DNA of 64,000 bases from Hydnum rufescens UP504. Taxonomy: Eukaryota; Basidiomycota; Agaricomycetes; Cantharellales; Hydnaceae. The notes under the pieces were generated by a model. It was not told the origin of the DNA, searched no databases, and saw only the letters and a list, made by a program, of their open reading frames with translations. A program made the translations under genes and the position numbers. The DNA is taken from positions 344,377-408,376 of the forward strand of contig MU128932.1 in the NCBI GenBank assembly GCA_014904985.1, written 5' to 3'. Positions 58,670-64,000 of this stretch are shown one piece after another; position 1 is the first letter of the stretch, and each line of letters begins with the position of its first letter.

Positions 58670-59185
58670 TTAGACAAGCGGGGATGCGATAGAGTCATGT
58701 GCTCGCCAGTGCGCTCGAACTCGAACTCTCCATGGAACAGTTGAATATAAACGAGGCGGGTAACTCTGCAGACTGCATAGCGCTGAAAGCACGGTGTACA
58801 TTGAACACGCTGGACAGCAAGCGAGACGTCTCATTGGATTAAGCAAGGTATGCACAGCCTTGGACATCGGAAATGAAAGTCCTGGTCTTGTGACGTCCAA
58901 AATCCCCTCAAACCCTCTCTTACTTACGTAAGAGTCGGGGACAGTCGGGGATCCGGACACGTGAATATCAGTCCAAACCAAAATCTTAGTCGATCTTGCG
59001 AGGAATCCCTCGAGGTCAATCTTAGGCTTTATCTTTATAAAGTCAAGGACTCCCTGGTGATTTGAGTAGGGATGTATGCACATCCTGCTAACGATGAAGG
59101 TGAAGTTTTCATGCCAACGTTCTCTGGCCTCGTGGTTCCGGTGTGGATCTCTCCTTAAATATCGAGTATCGGCGTTCAATGCCAT
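58670..59185 (-). CDS. Putative two-exon gene, unknown function, divergent to 59222
   Basis: Exon 1 (59185-58928, 86 codons) starts MALNADTRYLRRDPHRNHEA and includes DFIKIKPKIDLEGFLARSTK and WTDIHVSGSPTVPDSY. It ends exactly before a consensus donor GTAAGT. A GT..AG intron of 69 nt leads to a second open part (58858-58670) of poorer quality. No domain recognised. The start codon lies only 36 bp from that of the plus-strand gene, so at most one of the two may be real as drawn. Confidence 0.3.
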   Translation of the reverse strand: MALNADTRYLRRDPHRNHEARERWHENFTFIVSRMCIHPYSNHQGVLDFIKIKPKIDLEGFLARSTKILVWTDIHVSGSPTVPDSYVSKRGFEGILDVTRPGLSFPMSKAVHTLLNPMRRLACCPACSMYTVLSALCSLQSYPPRLYSTVPWRVRVRAHWRAHDSIASPLV

Positions 59186-59221
59186 GACTCTCGTGTTGGA
59201 CTCCCCGCGTTTCTGACCCTT

Positions 59222-59583
59222 ATGGCACACGGAGACAGAGCGCGGCCGCCCGTTCTCATACCTCCAAGAACAACGGTCTTGTCTCCCGCCGAATCCGACG
59301 CTGATGCCCCTGACTCTTTTGCTGCTATCGCTGAAACGGTCCCTCCAGTCGACTGGAGGTTTCCTGACTTCTATAGGGAGGTTACCTCTCCTGGCTCCGC
59401 GTAAGCCATCCTGTTGAATACATACAGCTGCATAATAACGGTGACTTTGGTAGGCTGCATGCATTTATATCGGGGGATGTCCGAGACATCGCGTGTTACC
59501 TGGGCACGGTTGGTATAGTTTATCATGCCCTTGAATTCCAGGTGGCTGAATGCACTTCCAGTACAATGAGCATCTGCTCATGA
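59222..59583 (+). CDS. Putative small two-exon protein (102 residues)
   Basis: Exons 59222-59400 and 59454-59583 (309 nt), with a 53-nt intron GTAAGC..TAG. The product starts MAHGDRARPPVLIPPRTTV, has VPPVDWRFPDFYREVTSPGS, and ends with FISGDVRDIACYLGTVGIVY and a short Cys/Ser tail. No family recognised. A TATA-like TATAAACG lies at about 58747. The second exon overlaps the first codons of the kinase frame, so these exons could instead be the true 5' end of the kinase transcript through a splice I did not find. Confidence 0.35.
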
Positions 59584-61720
59584 GTGTCCACATTCGGAAC
59601 CGGAGCGTGCCAATCGTCTGGTTGCGGGCGGAGAGGCAGTTCTATAGCAGACCCGGTACAATCCAATTCTCCGCCGACCACTCTAAGCTCCAGCACGGAC
59701 GCCACAATTACGCTGTGCATATGGCCACCACATTTGCTACCCTGAATTTCCGTCACGTCTTAGACCTTCTCAATAATATTAATATAGTAGGCCGAACGAC
59801 TTCGATCTGTCCTTGGTGGTGGGCTTTCCTCGACTTCGGAATGCTTCATCAAGGCTTCAGGGGATCTTGGGTCAAACCGCCCCCACCACGCTGGCTTGAG
59901 AGCAGCCTTGAGCTTTTCGCAGGCGACGCGGCCTCCCTAGAATCCATGCAGCGCCAATTTGCTATCCAGTACCCTAATGCACAAAAGATCTCACTCAGGG
60001 ACCCAAAGAGATGGACAAACGAGGCTGCTTCTCTGTCTCAAGCAGCCGATTCAAACCTAGTAGGCACGAAAGGGAAAATAGCACACATTGGCTCAGCACC
60101 AACCTTACCGGAGGAACATCTCCAACGACCTCGCCCAGTGCAGTTGCCCAATGCGAATGGTGCAGTACCTGCTGCTACGACCGGCGCTGAAAAAAATGGT
60201 GAATTGCCTCGAGGTCGCGAAATTAACCACTCCAATGCACTCGCCTCAAAGCCCGTCGATTCCCTGACACTACACGATCCGCATCGTCGTTCAATATACC
60301 GAACCAGGAGCCCCTTGTCTGGCCAAACCAATGAGAGGCGGCGCGTGCAACCTGCCAATCCATCCTCCACTCCCACTCCTTCGACTCTGATGTCTCCTAA
60401 AGAGGCTTCCACCAGAATACAGGGATCCACGTCCATTCTGCAAAGTGTTGTGACTATGGCTCCTTCCGCAGAAGCTTTGGAACCAGGCCCAAATGCCAAC
60501 CCACCATTTCCCAATCCCCAACCCAGTCCCCCCGAAACCCCGGACTTGACTGGCCGTATTGCCCGTTTAGGCTCAACACCCATGGCCACAGGCGGATACT
60601 CCTCAGTCTGGAGAGGCTGCTTGCTCTCTGCCTCCGACCCTGACCAAGCTCTTCAGGTATTGTTCTCAATTCATAGCTCCCGCAGGGCACAAGTGCTAAT
60701 AGTCGATGCCCTAGGTCGCTATCAAGGTGCTTCGTGCTTCGTATACGGATGAGTACACGGTCAAACGGAAGCTCCACAAGGTAATTGTATCTGACCGTTA
60801 CAACATGGATGTTTTGTTCATGATAGATGTAGCGTCTGCGTGTCGAAATGCGGATATGGGCTCAATTGCGTCACGAGAACGTGGTGAGATTGTTAGGTCA
60901 TACCGAAGAACCAGAAGGGCCTGGTCTCGTTTCAATGTTGTACCCTCACGGTAATGTGTTGAGATTTCTAGCGAAGAACCCAAGCGTCAATCGAGAGATT
61001 ATCGTGCGTTTACATCCATATGCATCGTCTTGAATATGGGATCCATCCCTCACTGAGCTGGATCTTTACAGTGTGCCGATGTCGCGCTGGGATTACAATA
61101 CTTGCATGAACACGTACCTCCAATCATACATGGCGATCTGAAGGGGGTATGCTTGAACGCCCCGAGTGGTGGTGCCTGGCTGATGAATTGATATGCTCAG
61201 CCGAACGTGCTGATCGATGGAGAAGGAAGAGCAAGTATTTGTGATTTTGGACTCTCTATAATTCTTGACGGGGGCCCTACTGGCCATACCTCTTCAAACT
61301 TCGGCGGCACACTGCGATTTCTGGCACCCGAGCTTCTTGATGAAAACGCTAGAACTGTGGAGACGGACATATATGCTTATGCGTGTACTTGTATTGAGGT
61401 GCGATCCGCTCCTGCCGTATATCTATCCTGTAATCCTCTATTCCCTATAGATATTGTTTGACCGGGAGCCCTACCACCAACTCTCCAAAGAGGCACCCCT
61501 TATCCGTGCCATATCGAATCATAAGCCTCCCTTTGAACCATCGAACGAGGAAGTCACTTTCCCATTCTTTTGGCGAATCTTGAAGCGCTGCTGGGATCAC
61601 AACCAATCCAGTCGGCCATCGATGGGCCTAATTGTCGACACTGCACAGCGCTGCTTGTACCATTCCTATCGAACAAACTCAGGTGTCCACCGAGGAGTCG
61701 TACGTGCTCTTTCTGGATAG
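59550..61720 (+). CDS. TKL-like protein kinase with long disordered N-terminus
   Basis: Exons are 59550-60656, 60715-60780, 60833-61003, 61072-61146, 61201-61398 and 61451-61720 (1887 nt, 628 residues; the start is uncertain). The N-terminal half is Pro/Ser-rich and probably disordered. The kinase domain begins ATGGYSSVWRG (Gly loop, GxGxxxxV-like but degenerate) and VAIKVLRASY (catalytic Lys). It continues with RHENVVRLLGHTEE, QYLHEHVPPIIHGDLKGPNV, ICDFGLSIIL (DFG), GTLRFLAPELL (APE) and ETDIYAYACTCIE. The catalytic loop has HGD instead of HRD, as is usual in the expanded TKL-like kinases of Agaricomycetes, and keeps Asp, Lys and Asn, so activity is plausible. All introns are short and canonical. 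Function unknown. Confidence 0.78.
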
Positions 61721-62858
61721 GGTTCCACTGGTTCATGCGCCTAGATTGTCGGTTTACAGGGCAGGATCGTTCGATTTATTTGCCTTCCTGGCATCGAACA
61801 AGCAACGCTGATCTCGGTCGATGATGGTGGACTGAGCATCATCGTGGATTCCGGGATCTCCCTCCACCGAGTCCCGATCTATCAGCGTTATCACTGGGAA
61901 TTGATGGATAAGGAGAACCTGGAGGGTGCTTTGCGTCTTCTTCTCTGACAGAAGTGAAAGCTGATCGGGCATTGGTAGACTCGGCGGAGGGCTCCGATGC
62001 TTTCTCTCTCTCGGGGAAGGACACATCATCATCGGAGAGGTTTCCCCACATCTCAAAATGGACGGATTACTCTGTGAAATTTCGCCTTCCCTACTCGTCG
62101 ATGGTGTCCTATGGGTCCTACCACGAACCCTCTCCGTAAACGGTATAATTGATGCTAGGTTGAGAATTGATACTGGAGCTTTTAATGGGCATATGGGAGT
62201 GGGCCATACCCCATGGAGGTCGAGTTGAGTCGCGGTAGGGCTGCTCAATTCCAGTTCAGAACCCTCAGTTCAGTGAACATTTTGTGGTCATCTGATCAAA
62301 ATTAAGGCACATTTACGGCATTGTCGGTGAGATTTGTTCAGCGCCGGTGCTAAATATATTTTGTACATCCTTGCTTTTGTGAACCGCAGTTCGCCAGGGG
62401 AAAACCATGAACATTTCAGGGTCCGTTCGGCTCCAAAGATTCATGTGAATCTCATAGTAAAAATGTTTTCATGAATCTCTCCGTGAATTTCAAGATTGTA
62501 CCCAAAATCAAACAAGGTTTTTGTGTCTGTTTGGCTGTCCGTCGGGTCTCTAAGTTGATAGTCTCGTAACCAGACCAAGCTTACGCTTGGTCTGGGAAAA
62601 TGGGGAGTTCCGAAGGCGCGGGCATGAAGCTTCCGGTCTAGCCAATCACAAGAGGTTTTGACCGGCGCTTGCCGTGGCTCCCAGTTGTTTCTGAGATGGA
62701 ATATTATTTCACCTAATTTTGATTTCCTGGTTCCTATCAGAGAGGCTAGTGCAGGATGGGCTGCAGAGACACTGAGTGACCAAATAGGCTCTTGTCATTT
62801 TTTGGCTGGGAGATATCCATCTCACAAAGTTCCTATCAGGGCATAGGCAGGTCCTCAA
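61721..62858. other. Intergenic stretch between kinase and KDZ relic
   Basis: No confident gene. A 164-codon minus-strand frame (61754-62248) is Pro/Ser-rich and unremarkable. A perfect 11-bp hairpin with a 4-nt loop lies at 62570-62595. Confidence 0.35.
62570..62595. repeat. Perfect short hairpin
   Basis: CCAGACCAAGC and GCTTGGTCTGG are separated by TTAC. It may be an element end or a terminator-like fold. Confidence 0.45.
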
Positions 62859-62880
62859 CCAGCCTCTATATAGAGGCTGG
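62859..62880. repeat. Perfect 22-bp palindrome at the end of the KDZ frame
   Basis: CCAGCCTCTAT followed directly by its complement ATAGAGGCTGG. The TAG stop codon of the KDZ frame is part of it. Confidence 0.5.
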
Positions 62881-64000
62881 GACCCCTTTGAATAGTGCTC
62901 CATGTGTAACTGATTGAATTGTTCCCAGGATCTTCTCAACAGCAAGGAATCCCTTTTTCTTTGATTGTTGCTCGAGAGGTTGGCTCTGGTAGGCTTGCTG
63001 TTCTTCAAATTGAGACTGCAGGAACTCGTCGCTGAGTGGGATTCTGGCTCTCTTCTCCTGAGCAATTATGAGGTGAGCCTTCATAGCTTTCACACGCTTC
63101 TCCAACCAGACACCTGCCTGTTGCATCTTCAAGTGGTCCAGATGTTCAATTTGGAGATCCAAAACAAACAAACGTCGATGGAATCCGGTTACACGGAGAT
63201 TTGGAATGAGGCGCTGAAGATCATTCCAAAGGTGTTCACAACCCTCTCCATCAGTGAGGCCCCAGACACCCCCCTTCTGAGGATTGTACCATAGCTGGCA
63301 CACCCACTGATGGCAATATCCATGAAACACACTTATTCCAAACACAATCCGGGGTATCCACCGAGGCAACAGATTCCACTTAAGTATGCTGCGATGAATC
63401 TGGCAGCTGATATTGTACAGGATACCAACTCACCAGTGCATGGGAAGCTCAGCCATGATCACGTCAATGAGAGCCAATGCATAGAATTGCTGTTCACCGG
63501 GAGTCCACATATTCACCCACATGACCACACGATCATGACGACATACACCTGCCATCACACCAGTGTCTGAGAAGCGCTCTCCAGGAGTCTTTACCCTGTC
63601 ACCATCTGCAGCAATGAAGGATTCACCACAGATATTTAGCGACAAATTTGGGACATGTAGCCCAGCCTTGATAATGTCATCATCAGCATCTGGGCCATCC
63701 AGGGCATATTCTCCCTTCTTCGACATTCGCCTAGCTGGATTGCCAGGATGGGCTTCTTCAACCCTTGCTTTCCAGATCTCCAGAAAACTTCGGGGCAATT
63801 TGCGGGTTCCAGGTGGAACAATGCAAGGGTCCTGAATGCCTGGTTGCTTTTTGTGGCCTGGCCGCCGATTGTAGTCTTTGTTCCTCCTGATGGCGAAGCA
63901 GGCATCAAGGCAGGCTGGTCAGCCAATTATCCATGTCTAATTAGATATCATTAGCCTTGCATTTATCTAGTCTAATAAGATACATTTCCATGGGGCCCCT
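62866..64000 (-). pseudogene. KDZ-type transposase, C-terminal part, with a premature stop
   Basis: KDZ (Kyakuja-Dileera-Zisupton) transposases are large RNase H-fold enzymes that are abundant in mushroom-forming fungi. Reading leftwards, SDTGVMAGVCRHDRVVMWVN and PGEQQFYALALID are the conserved first half of the core. The line VGILYNISCQIHRS is the region usually written YDIGC, with Asn in place of Asp. GLTDGEGCEHLWNDLQRLIP and VTGFHRRLFVLDLQIEHLDH form the second half. Both halves are in the same frame and are separated only by one TGA at 63430-63432. The Asn substitution and the stop indicate a dead copy. The 5' part lies outside the window. Confidence 0.75.

Noticed and set aside
58670..59464. 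Continuous 264-codon minus frame
   Set aside because: It contains a consensus donor and acceptor in the middle and poor-quality ends; only the central part was kept as a tentative exon.

Overview
The window looks like a nuclear contig from a filamentous basidiomycete, most likely an Agaricomycete. Genes carry many short introns (about 40-100 nt) with GT..AG ends and CTAAC/CTGAT-type branch sites. The families present are typical of that group: a NACHT NLR-like protein, an FSH1-type serine hydrolase, an APH-fold protein, a TKL-like kinase with HGDLKG, a basidiomycete homeodomain factor and a KDZ transposase. Several genes resemble those I associate with Rhizoctonia/Ceratobasidium, but the sequence alone does not fix the genus.

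Layout. 1-2.5 kb: the 5' part of a NACHT NLR-like gene, running off the left edge. 5.0-25.2 kb: a segmentally duplicated block. Unit 1 is FSH hydrolase, secreted protein SSP1, about 2.5 kb of spacer, SSP2 and a repeated segment X-A. Unit 2 is a truncated FSH pseudogene, SSP3, the same spacer, a frameshifted SSP4, segment X-B and a broken APH gene. A partial unit 3 is X-C plus an intact APH gene. Non-autonomous transposons sit in single copies of the units and date the events relative to one another. 25.4-31 kb: a two-exon conserved gene, a MITE, an intron-containing tRNA-Leu, a six-exon gene of unknown function and one weak gene. 31.6-33.7 kb: a tandem direct repeat of about 0.95 kb with a long hairpin in each copy. 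34.0-36.5 kb: a complete 12-exon 5'-nucleotidase/metallophosphatase. 40.3-42.5 kb: a three-exon homeodomain regulator, flanked by about 4 kb of gene-free sequence on each side.

46.6-58.4 kb is a transposon graveyard dominated by the most unusual object in the window. This is a palindromic element of about 7.5 kb (48243-55793) with inverted ends. Its two arms are arrays of repeated exon-intron-like modules that diverge from a unique 1.1 kb centre. Each module carries one palindrome at the end of its exon and a second palindrome inside its intron. The paired bases of both palindromes vary together from copy to copy. A solo LTR (with a small membrane-protein ORF) and a TA-flanked MITE have inserted into the array. 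Next to it lie a copia gag relic and fragments of a PDR transporter and a CRAL-TRIO gene.

58.7-64 kb: a possible divergent gene pair, a multi-exon TKL-like protein kinase and, at the right edge, a decayed KDZ transposase.

Intron-exon models for FSH, the unknown gene at 27.8 kb, the 5'-nucleotidase, the homeodomain gene, the 25.4 kb gene and the kinase were built by hand. Their summed exon lengths are multiples of three with no internal stop, which is the main support for them. All family names come from recognising motifs, not from searches.
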